Shown piece after piece: positions 46,737-55,649 of a DNA stretch of 64,000 bases. The DNA lies in the NCBI GenBank assembly GCA_003477405.1, contig QUDE01000003.1:1-64000 (forward strand), written 5' to 3'. The stretch's first letter is position 1. The number at the start of each line of letters is the position of its first letter. Source of the DNA: Ruminococcaceae bacterium AM07-15 (lineage in GTDB: Bacteria > Bacillota > Clostridia > Oscillospirales > Butyricicoccaceae). Below the pieces are notes generated by a model. The model was not told where the DNA came from. It did not search any database and saw nothing but the letters and a program-made list of their open reading frames with translations. A program made the position numbers and the translations under genes.

Positions 46737-47554
46737 TTCCACCCTCTGCGCCGGAAGTTAATCCCGGAATTTTTAATCAGCGGCGATCTTTTGAACAGCC
46801 TTTTCAGGGTCGTTCTTTCCTCGTCTGTGAGCCGCTTGTATTTTAGCTGGAACGCCTTGCAGAAGATTTCCAAAAATTCCTGCACCCTATCGCCAGTGGA
46901 CTGCATGGCCTTTCGGACTTCCCTTATCAGTTCATCGGCGGGCGTGGTATCCGGCGCACTCTCCATGTCGTTCTCATGGGCTTTGCGTATATCGTGAAGG
47001 ATGGCATCCCATGTTTTGTGTGTCACATGGCAGAAAAAATCTTCTTCCTCTATCTGACCGGCTTCCAGAATTTTCAGGGAACGGTCTGCGGCGGCTTCGG
47101 GATGTTCTTCCAGTATCATTGCCCGAACAGCGGCCAGCGCACTGTTGATGTCATGGAACCGCATGGTAGCCATTCCATCCACATAGATTTCTGCGTCAGC
47201 CATCAGCTCCGCAAATTTTTCGTGGGACATCATCTCGCACAGCAGCCGGGTATTGATCTGTCCGCTTTTCAGAAGCGCCACGGCTTCATCAGTCAAATGC
47301 AGTTCAGACAGCGGGGTGTTGATCTGCTCCCGGTTTTCTGTCCGGCAGAACAGATAGTCAATGGACACCTCATAAAAGTCTGCCAGTGTGATAAGGTTGC
47401 CGTGATTGATTTCCTTATTTCGGTTTTCTTCATTTTCATAGCTGGCTAAAGCAGATTTTGAAATTCCGGTCTTTTCCGCAAGTTCTTCCAGCTTCAAGCC
47501 CTTTTCCACCCGTAAATCTTTCAAGCGTTCCTGTAAGGAAACATGGTCTTTCAT
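46733..47554 (-). CDS. XRE-family regulator with long C-terminal domain
   Basis: The 273-residue protein has an N-terminal HTH (LQERLKDLRVEKGLKLEELA, EKTGISKSALASYENEENRN) and a domain of about 200 residues, partly coiled coil, that could sense or oligomerise. It is the only minus-strand gene of IME2. An inverted repeat upstream (47,616-47,643) is its probable operator. Confidence 0.82.
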   Translation of the reverse strand: MKDHVSLQERLKDLRVEKGLKLEELAEKTGISKSALASYENEENRNKEINHGNLITLADFYEVSIDYLFCRTENREQINTPLSELHLTDEAVALLKSGQINTRLLCEMMSHEKFAELMADAEIYVDGMATMRFHDINSALAAVRAMILEEHPEAAADRSLKILEAGQIEEEDFFCHVTHKTWDAILHDIRKAHENDMESAPDTTPADELIREVRKAMQSTGDRVQEFLEIFCKAFQLKYKRLTDEERTTLKRLFKRSPLIKNSGINFRRRGWK

Positions 47555-47615
47555 CGGTTTGCCACTCCCTTTCCATGTGGTTTTCGAGCATATATAGCCA
47601 TTATATCATACCGTT

Positions 47616-47643
47616 CCGAAATCGTGGAAATTTTCGATTTTGG
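47616..47643. promoter_or_regulatory. Inverted-repeat operator upstream of the XRE gene
   Basis: CCGAAATCG and CGATTTTGG form a 9-bp inverted repeat with one mismatch and a 10-nt spacer, next to the AT-rich segment TATATAGCCATTATATCATA. Confidence 0.55.
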
Positions 47644-48085
47644 GGCGGTATTCCTACTTTCTGGACATACGGGAAAGGGTTCAAAAATGAGCTATGATTA
47701 AGTCAGTTCATCGATGGATTATTCCAATCGAATGACCGGCCTGATGGGATATGCTCCCCGGCGATGTATCGCAGCGACCTACGGCAAGGAGTTGGAGGAA
47801 CCTTGACCGCAGCGAGCGTACCAACGGGAACAAAACGCTGCTGTGAGATTCAGGGGCAGGAACGACATTAGGGAAACCCGGCAGAACTGACACCAAAACG
47901 CTACCCAAACATGACAAATCGGCAGGGCGTAGTCTGCCCTGTCCGTGATACTATGGGGCTTTTTAGGGCAGCTCTATGGCCGTATTTTCCTTGAAAATCG
48001 CCCCGAAACATGACACCAGAAACCGCTATCCGCCATCTCTACCGTTACGGCTGAAATGGGCGGATTTTCTATAATAGGAGGCACC
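47644..48085 (+). other. Non-coding region, possible origin or long leader
   Basis: No convincing gene lies in these roughly 440 bp. Two related blocks (ACATGACA within 47,910-47,920 and 48,008-48,015, and TGACACCAAAACGCTACC at about 47,889 against TGACACCAGAAACCGCTATC at 48,011) occur, and TATAAT lies just before the next ribosome site. These could be initiator-binding or regulatory sequences. Confidence 0.4.
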
Positions 48086-48271
48086 ATGCCGAGAATGAGC
48101 AAGAAACGGAAGTTGGAGCTGTCCTTCTTCCTCAATGACCGGGGGCGTGTGGCCTACAACGACCTGTGCCGGAAGTGTCAGCATGAGTGCAAACAGAGCT
48201 TCCGGGCTGTCGTGATCGACTGCCCCCATTACCTGTCCAAACGAGCCAAGCGAAAGGAGAAAAACGACTAA
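48086..48271 (+). CDS. Small Cys-containing basic protein
   Basis: The 61-residue basic protein has CRKCQHECKQSF and a later Cys-Pro-His (DCPHYLSKRAKRKEK), suggesting zinc and nucleic-acid binding. An AGGAGG site precedes ATG 48,086. It directly abuts the next gene. Confidence 0.6.
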   Translation: MPRMSKKRKLELSFFLNDRGRVAYNDLCRKCQHECKQSFRAVVIDCPHYLSKRAKRKEKND

Positions 48272-48613
48272 ATGGAGTTTGAATTTATGACCGCAGACAC
48301 CGTTCTGCCGCCCTGTATGCCACTTCCCACCGCCATGCTGCGGTTGCCGGTCAGCAGCACCGCAAAAGTCATGTATGCCCGTCTGCTGGACGCCACCCTT
48401 GTGGGAGGTGCGGAGGATACCAACGGGATACTGTTTGTCTGTTTCCCCATTGTGGAGCTGGCAGCGGCCTTGTCCCGCAGCTCCGTGACCGTCAAGCGTT
48501 CCCTGAAAGAATTGGAGGACGCCGGACTGATCCTGCGGGTGCGTCAGGGCGTGGGAGAACCGAACCGCATTTACACGCTGCTCCCAAAAAAGGAGGATGA
48601 CCGTGATGAATGA
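48272..48613 (+). CDS. HTH protein, replication-initiator-like (IME2)
   Basis: The 113-residue protein is a winged HTH of the RepA-N/helper type (MLRLPVSSTAKVMYARLLDA, LAAALSRSSVTVKRSLKELE, DAGLILRVRQG). Its place among replication and mobilization genes suggests an initiator or transcription regulator. Confidence 0.68.
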   Translation: MEFEFMTADTVLPPCMPLPTAMLRLPVSSTAKVMYARLLDATLVGGAEDTNGILFVCFPIVELAAALSRSSVTVKRSLKELEDAGLILRVRQGVGEPNRIYTLLPKKEDDRDE

Positions 48614-48905
48614 AAAGCTGGAAAAGCTCAACCGGGAACTTGCCCAAGGCGAAGCCAGACTGCGGCGGGCGCAGCATGAAGAAAAGATTCTGGAACGCCA
48701 GATGAAGCAGCTTACCCGGAAGGAACGGACTCACCGGCTCTGTACCAGAGGGGCTATGCTGGAAAGTTTCCTGACAAGGCCGGAAGTGCTGACGGACGAT
48801 GATGTGATGGAGATTCTGAAACAGGCATTTGACCAAACTGGTATGAAAGAAGTTGTTTCGGAAAGTGTGAAACGGAGGGTAGGCGGGAAACCCCTTACGG
48901 AGTAA
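48606..48905 (+). CDS. DUF3847 mobilization-associated protein (IME2)
   Basis: The 99-residue counterpart of the IME1 protein has a coiled coil then HRLCTRGAMLESFLTRPEVL. ATG 48,606 is chosen over 48,597 because AGGAGG touches the latter. It ends inside the oriT-like inverted repeat. Confidence 0.78.
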   Translation: MNEKLEKLNRELAQGEARLRRAQHEEKILERQMKQLTRKERTHRLCTRGAMLESFLTRPEVLTDDDVMEILKQAFDQTGMKEVVSESVKRRVGGKPLTE

Positions 48906-48935
48906 GGGCGCAACTATACACCGGTCGAGCCGGTG
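48892..48935 (+). other. Putative oriT of IME2 (IncQ-type nick region)
   Basis: Inverted repeat CCCTTAC / GTAAGGG (48,892-48,908) leads into AGGGCGCAACTATACACC, then a hairpin CACCGG / CCGGTG (48,919-48,935). Core and both flanking hairpins match the IME1 site in order and spacing. Confidence 0.78.
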
Positions 48936-49205
48936 CGTTGCACCCTGCCGGGGGCTTCCTGCGGAAAGCGGATGATTTCCAGCACACCTGCGGCTGCTTC
49001 CAATCATCACAGGGGACGCTACACTTCCCCTGCGCTGGCTGCCGCCAGCTACCCTTTTATGGACTTGCCGCCCGGAAACACCTTGCGCTGTAAGCTGTTT
49101 CCGTCCGACAAGTTTAATAGAAATTGGCTATGCTTTTCCGAATAAGTAAAGTATAATAATAGTAGCGATAAATTGGGATCAATTTAAACAAGAAAGGATA
49201 GCATT
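48936..49205 (+). other. Non-coding oriT flank with a composition switch
   Basis: GC-rich sequence to about 49,110 is followed by AT-rich DNA from about 49,115 onward, ahead of the AT-rich small gene. No ORF is supported. Confidence 0.4.
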
Positions 49206-49472
49206 ATGGAAAATCTAAAAGAAAAACTTATGCAAGAACTTAAAAATATTCCAAGTGAATTTTTAGACATAATTACTCAAGTTATAGAAAACCACGAAAG
49301 AGAAGTTATAGAACATATGCGTATTGTTTCTATCATTCATGCAACAGACGCACTACTTGAAGCAAAACTGACAGATGAAAAAATCATTTCACTTCTTCAA
49401 AAACACTATGATTTGCGAAGAAGTGAAGCTGAAAAAGCAATAAAACAAGCAAAAAATCGTTTGGCAAGATAA
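49206..49472 (+). CDS. AT-rich small helical protein, unknown
   Basis: The 88-residue protein (MENLKEKLMQELKNIPSEFL onward, ending RRSEAEKAIKQAKNRLAR) is almost wholly helical. It is encoded in strongly AT-rich DNA behind AGAAAGGA. It interrupts the usual oriT-relaxase spacing and looks like a separate acquisition. It could be an antitoxin or small regulator, but no motif proves this. Confidence 0.6.
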   Translation: MENLKEKLMQELKNIPSEFLDIITQVIENHEREVIEHMRIVSIIHATDALLEAKLTDEKIISLLQKHYDLRRSEAEKAIKQAKNRLAR

Positions 49473-49570
49473 TGTAACAAATATCAGCTTATTGAGCTAT
49501 CCATCATCGGGCCAATCTGACTCGAACTTTCAAAACTGAATAACCAGCCGCCCACCCACGGCACTACTGA

Positions 49571-49604
49571 GCAGGAAATCAGAAACGGTTTCCTGCTTTT
49601 CTTT
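49571..49604 (+). terminator. Terminator upstream of the IME2 relaxase
   Basis: Stem GCAGGAAA / TTTCCTGC with TTTTCTTTT. A second hairpin, TGGGGTGG / CCACCCCA (49,614-49,636), lies before the relaxase ribosome site. Confidence 0.7.
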
Positions 49605-49667
49605 TGCCCAAAGTGGGGTGGCAAATCACCACCCCATCCAATCAGCCACAGGAAGGAGGAAACCGTT

Positions 49668-51257
49668 ATGCCCTGTCCCCACCACGATATAAAAATCGTG
49701 CAGCGAAGCAACCGTCAGTCAGCCGTAGCCGCCGCAGCTTATCAGAGCGGCGAACGGTTGTTTTCCGAGTACGACCAGAAGCAGAAATACTATTCCGAGA
49801 AACGAGGGATCGTCCACACAGAAATCATGCTGCCGCCCCACGCCCCGCCGGAGTACGCAGACCGCAACACCTTGTGGAACGCCGCCGAAGCCATAGAAAA
49901 ACAATGGAACTCCCAGCTTGCCCGCAGGATCGTGCTTGCCATACCGAGGGAAATCCCCTGGTCACAGCACGCCGACCTGATCCGGGACTATTGCCGGGAG
50001 TTTTTCGTTTCCAAGGGCATGATCGCCGATTTTGCCATTCACGACAAGGGAGACGGGAATCCCCACGCCCACATCCTGCTGACCATGCGGGCAATGGACG
50101 AAACAGGCAAATGGCTTCCCAAGAGCCGGAAGGTTTATGACCTTGACGAGAACGGCGAGCGTATCCGGCTCCCGTCCGGGAACTGGAAAAGCCACAAGGA
50201 GGACACCGTAGATTGGAACGACCAGAAGTACGGCGAGATATGGCGGCAGGGCTGGGCGGCTGTCGCTAACCGCTATCTGGAAGCCAATGACCGCCCGGAA
50301 CGCCTTGACCTTCGTTCTTATGAGCGGCAGGGGCTTGATAAAATCCCCACCGTCCACATGGGGCCAGCGGTCAGCCAGATGGAGAAACGAGGGATACAGA
50401 CCAACATCGGCAACTTGAACCGGGACATTACCTCCGCCAACCGGCTCATGCAGTCCATCCGTCAGATGGTGCGCCACCTGAAAGGCTGGATTGCAGACCT
50501 GAAGGAGAAAAAGGCCGCCCTGCTGGAAGCCTTGCAGGAAGCGAAGGAACCCACCCTGCCGGAGCTGCTGGGCAAATATCTGGATTTGCGCCGGGAGGAG
50601 CGCACCGGCTGGACGAGCAAAGGCCAGCTCAAAGGCACTGTGAACGACTTCAACAAGGTTATGGACGCCATCCGCTATCTGCGGGAAAAGGAACTGTCCA
50701 CCGTGGAGAGCCTTGACACCTATCTGGATACCGTCAGCGAGCAGGCCGTTTCTATTCGGGCAGAGATGAAGCCGAAGGAAAAGCGCATGAAGGAGATCGA
50801 CACCCTGCTTTCCCATATCGCCAGCTTTGAAGCCCACAAGCCGGTTCATACGGAATATGCCGCCATCCGGTTTAAGAAACCCAAGGAACAGTTTGCCACC
50901 GCCCATCGGGATGAGCTGGACGCCTACAATGCCGCTGTCCGCTATTTCAAGGTGCATTTGGAGGGAACCAAGTACAGCACCAAAAAGCTGAATGAGGAAC
51001 GGACGCAGCTTGCCGGAGAGGTGGCCGAGTGCAGGGAACGCCTGTCGGCGGTGCAGGAGGATGTGAAGATTCTCCGGGATGTGCGCCACTGGCTCAATCA
51101 GGTGCTTCCGTCCGAGCAGTACCGCCAGACCGCCGAGCCGGGCAAGAAACCGTCCATCCAGCAGGCAGTCAAAGGCCGGGCGCAGCGTATCCGGGAGGAA
51201 CAGGCCGAGAAACGCCAGCAGCCCCGCACAGAGAAAAAACAGGATATGGAACTTTAA
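49668..51257 (+). CDS. MobA/MobL-family relaxase of IME2
   Basis: The 529-residue relaxase has catalytic-Tyr motif SAVAAAAYQSG (18-28), metal motif HDKGDGNPHAHILLTMRA and a long coiled-coil C-terminus (about 245-500). It is homologous to the IME1 relaxase throughout the first 240 residues but clearly diverged, so the two IMEs are not recent copies. ATG 49,668 follows AAGGAGG. Confidence 0.93.
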   Translation: MPCPHHDIKIVQRSNRQSAVAAAAYQSGERLFSEYDQKQKYYSEKRGIVHTEIMLPPHAPPEYADRNTLWNAAEAIEKQWNSQLARRIVLAIPREIPWSQHADLIRDYCREFFVSKGMIADFAIHDKGDGNPHAHILLTMRAMDETGKWLPKSRKVYDLDENGERIRLPSGNWKSHKEDTVDWNDQKYGEIWRQGWAAVANRYLEANDRPERLDLRSYERQGLDKIPTVHMGPAVSQMEKRGIQTNIGNLNRDITSANRLMQSIRQMVRHLKGWIADLKEKKAALLEALQEAKEPTLPELLGKYLDLRREERTGWTSKGQLKGTVNDFNKVMDAIRYLREKELSTVESLDTYLDTVSEQAVSIRAEMKPKEKRMKEIDTLLSHIASFEAHKPVHTEYAAIRFKKPKEQFATAHRDELDAYNAAVRYFKVHLEGTKYSTKKLNEERTQLAGEVAECRERLSAVQEDVKILRDVRHWLNQVLPSEQYRQTAEPGKKPSIQQAVKGRAQRIREEQAEKRQQPRTEKKQDMEL

Positions 51258-51320
51258 CAGGCGCTTGCCATTTTCTTTTCGAGAATGACAGGCGCTTTTC
51301 TTATTTTCAGGAGGATTTAG

Positions 51321-51962
51321 TTGAATGTATTTGAAGCTGTCAAGCAGTCTGTTACCACCCGGCAGGCTGCTGAGCATTTCGGAATCCGGGTGGGACGGAA
51401 CGGGATGTGTGTCTGTCCCTTTCATGCCGACAAAAACCCAAGCATGAAGGTTGACCGGCGTTTTCACTGTTTCGGCTGTCAGGCAGACGGGGATGTGATC
51501 GACTTTGTTTCCCGTCTGGAAGCTGTCAGCCCCAAGGAAGCCGCCCTCATGCTGGCACAGGAGTTTTCCATCCCCTATGAGGACAAGGAGCCACATCACA
51601 GGAACCAGAGGAAGCCCCGGCAGGAAACCCCGGAACAGCGGTTCCGCCGTATGGAGCGTTACTGCTTCCGGGTGCTGTGTGATTACCGAAACCTGCTGCA
51701 CCGCTGGAAAGAGGACTATGCCCCCAAGACGCCAGACGAGGATTTCCACCCGCTGTTTGTGGAAGCCCTGCAAAAGCAGGACTATGTGGACTATCTGCTG
51801 GATGTGCTGCTCTCCCCGGACATGGAGGAACGGGCAGCCCTTATCATCGACTGTGGAAAGGAAGTGAGCAATCTTGAAAGACGAATGGCAGAGCTTACCG
51901 CCGGAGATACGGCAGGCCGTAGAACAGACCATGCAAGAAGCACCGCTGCCCCGGAGCGTTGA
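51321..51962 (+). CDS. CHC2 zinc-finger primase-like protein
   Basis: The 213-residue protein has the primase zinc finger CPFHADKNPSMKV...FHCFGCQADGD near residues 32-60, without a TOPRIM catalytic domain. The start is TTG 51,321 behind AGGAGG. It overlaps the VapE gene by 89 bp; together they resemble a split primase-helicase of satellite elements. Confidence 0.82.
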   Translation: MNVFEAVKQSVTTRQAAEHFGIRVGRNGMCVCPFHADKNPSMKVDRRFHCFGCQADGDVIDFVSRLEAVSPKEAALMLAQEFSIPYEDKEPHHRNQRKPRQETPEQRFRRMERYCFRVLCDYRNLLHRWKEDYAPKTPDEDFHPLFVEALQKQDYVDYLLDVLLSPDMEERAALIIDCGKEVSNLERRMAELTAGDTAGRRTDHARSTAAPER

Positions 51963-53268
51963 GGAAGTCAAAGCCATGCTGGAAAGCACCGAGAAAGGCG
52001 GCGTCCGAAACAGTATCCGCAACTGCCTGACCGTCTTTCAGAATGACCCGCTGCTTTCCGGGGCAATCGCAAAAAATCTGCTGACCGAGCGAACCGACAT
52101 CATCAAGCCCATTGGCTACCACCGTACCGGCACCGCCATCACGGACACGGACATGAATTATCTACTCCTGTATCTGGAAGAAACCTATGGGCTGACCAGC
52201 GAAAAGAAGATTGCCGCCGCCATCGGGATTGTTGCTAACGAAAACGGCTATCACCCCATCCGGGACTACCTGAACGGCCTTTCATGGGACGGAACCGAGC
52301 GTATCCGTACCTGTCTGCACCACTTTTTAGGAGCCGACAGCGACCAGTACACCTATGAAGCCCTGCGGTTGTTCCTGCTGGGAGCCATCCACCGGGCATT
52401 TCACCCCGGCTGCAAGTTTGAGGTCATGCTCTGTCTGGTGGGCGGTCAGGGAGCCGGAAAATCCACCTTTTTCCGGCTGCTGGCTGTGAAAGACGAGTGG
52501 TTTTCCGATGACCTTCGCAAGCTGGACGATGACAATGTGTACCGTAAGCTGCAAGGCCACTGGATTATTGAGATGTCGGAGATGATCGCCACCGCAAACG
52601 CCAAGAGTATTGAGGAAATTAAGTCTTTTTTGAGCCGACAGAAGGAGGTCTATAAAATCCCATACGAAACCCACCCGGAGGACAGGCTGCGGCAATGCGT
52701 GTTCGGAGGAACTTCCAACGCCCTGGACTTCCTGCCCCTTGACCGTTCCGGCAACCGGCGCTTTCTGCCGGTCATGGTGTACCCGGAACAGGCGGAAGTT
52801 CATATTTTGGACGATGAAGCCGCTTCCAGAGCCTACATGGAGCAGCTATGGGCGGAAGCCATGACCATTTACCGCAGCGGGGATTTTAAGCTGTCTTTCA
52901 GCCCCGAAATGGTGTGCTATCTCAAAGAACACCAGCGGGATTTCATGCCGGAGGACACCAAGGCCGGGATGATCCAAGCCTACCTTGACCGCTACACCGG
53001 CAGCATGGTGTGTTCCAAGCAGCTTTTCCGGGAAGCCCTGAACCACCCCTTTGACGAGCCGAAACAATGGGAAATCCGGGAGGTCAACGATATTATGAAC
53101 CATTGTGTCACAGGCTGGCACTACTTTTCCAATCCCCGGATGTTCCCGGAATACGGCAGGCAGAAGGGCTGGGAGCGTGAAGCCCCGGCAACGGATACCG
53201 TGGGCGGAGCCGAAAAAATCCCGGAGGGATTTGTGGAGGTCACAGAGCAGATGGAGCTGCCATTTTGA
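51874..53268 (+). CDS. VapE-family helicase/primase ATPase
   Basis: The 464-residue protein matches virulence-associated E proteins: Walker A GGQGAGKST near residue 190, IIEMSEMIATANAKSIEEIK (B motif) and GNRRFLPVM (sensor/Arg finger). It should drive replication of excised IME2. The TTG start at 51,874 lies in the upstream gene. Confidence 0.85.
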   Translation: MKDEWQSLPPEIRQAVEQTMQEAPLPRSVEEVKAMLESTEKGGVRNSIRNCLTVFQNDPLLSGAIAKNLLTERTDIIKPIGYHRTGTAITDTDMNYLLLYLEETYGLTSEKKIAAAIGIVANENGYHPIRDYLNGLSWDGTERIRTCLHHFLGADSDQYTYEALRLFLLGAIHRAFHPGCKFEVMLCLVGGQGAGKSTFFRLLAVKDEWFSDDLRKLDDDNVYRKLQGHWIIEMSEMIATANAKSIEEIKSFLSRQKEVYKIPYETHPEDRLRQCVFGGTSNALDFLPLDRSGNRRFLPVMVYPEQAEVHILDDEAASRAYMEQLWAEAMTIYRSGDFKLSFSPEMVCYLKEHQRDFMPEDTKAGMIQAYLDRYTGSMVCSKQLFREALNHPFDEPKQWEIREVNDIMNHCVTGWHYFSNPRMFPEYGRQKGWEREAPATDTVGGAEKIPEGFVEVTEQMELPF

Positions 53269-53290
53269 AAAATCCGGGAAAATCACAGCC

Positions 53291-53476
53291 CGTTGCACAC
53301 CCGGTTGCCAGCCGGTTGCCGACCCCGTTGCCGGGGTAAAGCCTGTAACCACGGGCTTTTCTCACCTCTGACAACCAAAGCAACAGAAAAATAAAAGAAA
53401 AAGTAATAAATAACCCAACCGCCAGACGGAGATTGTTTTGCAGGTTTTTTGAAGCCCGTTGCCGGACTTCGTTGCC
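53291..53476 (+). repeat. Cluster of (C/G)GTTGCC repeats
   Basis: Six copies: 53,291 (CGTTGC, degenerate), 53,303, 53,314, 53,326, 53,457 and 53,470. Four sit within 42 bp right after the VapE stop, the other two before the next gene; the interval is AT-rich. This arrangement resembles iterons of a replication origin. Confidence 0.55.
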
Positions 53477-53521
53477 GACCTTCTCTTGTCTGGCTTATTC
53501 TATTATGGAGGATAACTGCCT

Positions 53522-53719
53522 ATGGCAAAAAGCAAAACAGAAATTCATGTGACCGCAGTTTTTGACGGCGAACTGGACGCAGCGGATGTCTTTGTCAGCC
53601 TGATTGCCCAAAAATACGGGCAGAATACCGGCAAAGACAACCTTGCGAAAACACAAGATAAGGAGTATAATGAAGATAAGGTTCAGAAGAACCGTGTTCC
53701 GTCTGGATTGTGCGGGTAA
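53522..53719 (+). CDS. Small hypothetical protein upstream of the recombinase
   Basis: The 65-residue protein (MAKSKTEIHVTAVFDGELDA, ADVFVSLIAQKYG) follows TGGAGG and ends seven bases before the recombinase. Its second half has low complexity and the end may be eroded. Function unknown. Confidence 0.55.
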   Translation: MAKSKTEIHVTAVFDGELDAADVFVSLIAQKYGQNTGKDNLAKTQDKEYNEDKVQKNRVPSGLCG

Positions 53720-53725
53720 ACGGTT

Positions 53726-55390
53726 ATGATGAACGGATACGAATACACGGGCATGGACGCAATGCTGGCGGGCAGCTTCCGGGCGGCCATCTATTGCAGG
53801 CTTTCCAAGGACGATGACCTTGACGGGGAGAGTGCCAGTATTGCCAACCAGCGGGATATGCTGGAAAACTACTGCGAAAAGCAGGGATGGGAGGTTGTGG
53901 CAGTCTATCAGGACGATGGCTACACGGGGCTGAACATGGAGCGCCCCGACCTGAAACGGATGTTGAAGGCCATCGAGCGCAGGCAGGTAAACCTTGTCAT
54001 CACGAAAGACCTCTCCCGGCTGGGCCGGAACTACTTGCAGACCGGCACACTGATCGAGGACTTCTTTCCCCGTCACGGCGTGCGCTATATCGCCATGAAT
54101 GACGGAATCGACACGCTGCGGGAGAACAACGACATCGCGCCGTTCAAAAATATCCTAAACGAGATGTATAGCAAGGATATTTCCAAGAAGGTACATTCCT
54201 CATATCTGCTGAAAGCCCAGCAAGGTCAGTTTACCGGCTGTGTGGCCCCCTTTGGGTATCGGAAAGACCCGGAGGACAGAAACCACCTGCTGGTGGACGA
54301 GGAAACCGCCCCCATTGTCCGGCAAATCTTCCTTTGGGCGCTGGAGGGACACGGCCCCAACTTCATCCGGCGCAGGCTGGAGGAACAGAAGGTGCCCTGC
54401 CCCACATGGTGGAACCGGGAACGGGGCTTGCGCAATGTCCGCACCAAATGGGAGAAGAAAGACCCGGCCAACGGGCGGTATATGTGGGATTTCTCGGTAA
54501 TCAAGGACATTTTGATGAACCCGGTCTATGCCGGGGCAATCGCTTCCCAGAAGAAGGACTACCGCTTCAAAATCGGCACCATTGGCGAGAAGAAGCCGCA
54601 GGACTGGATCGTGGTGGAGCAGCGGCACGAACCGTTGATTGACAGCAAAAGTTTTGCCATCGTGCAGGACAAGCTGAAATCCCGGCAGCGCCCCCGTCAG
54701 GACGGGGAAACCAGCCTGTTTGCCGGGCTTATCAAGTGCGGCGAGTGCGGCAAGTCGCTGACCATCCGTACCACCCACGCCAAGCACCCGCAGCAGATTT
54801 ACGCCTGTAAGACCTATGGGGCGTTCGGCAAGAACCACTGTTCCCAGCACCGGGTGGAGTACGACACCCTTTACCACCTTGTCCTGAACAAAATCCGGGA
54901 GTGTGCCAGGGCTGCCCTGACCGATGGGGAAGCCATTGCCGGGAAGCTGACCAACACCTGTGAAGCCGAACAGAAAGGCCAGCGGGAAGCGTTGGAGCGT
55001 TCCCTGACAAAAGACGAGGAACGAATTGAGGTTCTGGAAAAGATGGTGCTGCGGCTCTATGAGGATATGGTTGCCGGGCGGATCAGCGAAGCCAACTTCA
55101 ATCTCATGCTGGACAAGACGCAGAAGGAACAGGCCGAGTTGAAAGAACGGGTTGCACAGGGGCGCAAGAAGCTGGCTGATGAAATGCGGCTGGCAATGGA
55201 CGCCAAACAATGGGTGGACGCCATTCAGGAATATGCCGACATCACGGAGTTGGACACAGCCACCTTAAACCGCCTGATTAAAGAAATCGTTGTCCATGAA
55301 CACATCGACAGCGATAAGACACGACACATTTCTATCGAAATTCACTTCAATCTCAAACCCATCCCGGAGGTGGAACAGGTCAAGGGCTGA
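53726..55390 (+). CDS. Large serine recombinase of IME2 (TnpX-like)
   Basis: The 554-residue recombinase has nucleophile Ser27 (IYCRLSKDDD), TKDLSRLGRNYL, zinc-ribbon CGECGKS, coiled coil near 415-490 and C-terminal ILVHEH-like end (EIVVHEHIDSDKT). It lies about 100 bp from the right end of IME2, opposite in layout to IME1, whose recombinase is at the left end. Confidence 0.94.
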   Translation: MMNGYEYTGMDAMLAGSFRAAIYCRLSKDDDLDGESASIANQRDMLENYCEKQGWEVVAVYQDDGYTGLNMERPDLKRMLKAIERRQVNLVITKDLSRLGRNYLQTGTLIEDFFPRHGVRYIAMNDGIDTLRENNDIAPFKNILNEMYSKDISKKVHSSYLLKAQQGQFTGCVAPFGYRKDPEDRNHLLVDEETAPIVRQIFLWALEGHGPNFIRRRLEEQKVPCPTWWNRERGLRNVRTKWEKKDPANGRYMWDFSVIKDILMNPVYAGAIASQKKDYRFKIGTIGEKKPQDWIVVEQRHEPLIDSKSFAIVQDKLKSRQRPRQDGETSLFAGLIKCGECGKSLTIRTTHAKHPQQIYACKTYGAFGKNHCSQHRVEYDTLYHLVLNKIRECARAALTDGEAIAGKLTNTCEAEQKGQREALERSLTKDEERIEVLEKMVLRLYEDMVAGRISEANFNLMLDKTQKEQAELKERVAQGRKKLADEMRLAMDAKQWVDAIQEYADITELDTATLNRLIKEIVVHEHIDSDKTRHISIEIHFNLKPIPEVEQVKG

Positions 55391-55500
55391 CCTGTTCCCG
55401 CTGGGGCGGTTCTAAAACAATTCCATATATTTTTTGACACGCCGCCGCCCGCCATCGAGCAAGGTTTTACTCCTAATTAGGGATAAAACAGCTCATGGCT

Positions 55501-55566
55501 GGCGCTGGCGTCGCCGTGGTCGGCACTATCCTCGTACCCTTGCTCTCCAGTCTGTTCCCCGCCTGA
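55501..55566 (+). pseudogene. maff-2 membrane protein, 3' part
   Basis: Twenty-one codons (GAGVAVVGTILVPLLSSLFPA) and a stop complete the Maff-2 frame after the right repeat copy. They form the second hydrophobic segment. Confidence 0.85.
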
Positions 55567-55601
55567 TTGCTCCCGTCTTTAAGCTGTCATAAGAAATCCT
55601 T

Positions 55602-55629
55602 GCCGCCCCTGCCCTCAAGCGGGGGCGGC
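55602..55629 (+). promoter_or_regulatory. GC-rich hairpin ahead of the VirB6 gene
   Basis: GCCGCCCC / GGGGCGGC with a 12-nt loop lies just before AAAGGAGG; no T-run. It may modulate translation. Confidence 0.5.
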
Positions 55630-55649
55630 TGAAAGGAGGTTGACACCGT

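Larger units (their letters stand above)
45357..55500. mobile_element. IME2, serine-recombinase mobilizable element in maff-2
   Basis: The element is bounded by the direct repeat CAGCTCATGGCT (45,357-45,368 and 55,489-55,500), giving a unit of 10,132 bp. Content: XRE regulator, class D beta-lactamase, second XRE regulator, small Cys protein, HTH initiator, DUF3847, oriT-like site, AT-rich small gene, MobA/MobL relaxase, CHC2 primase-like protein, VapE helicase, small protein, serine recombinase at the right end. Confidence 0.93.
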
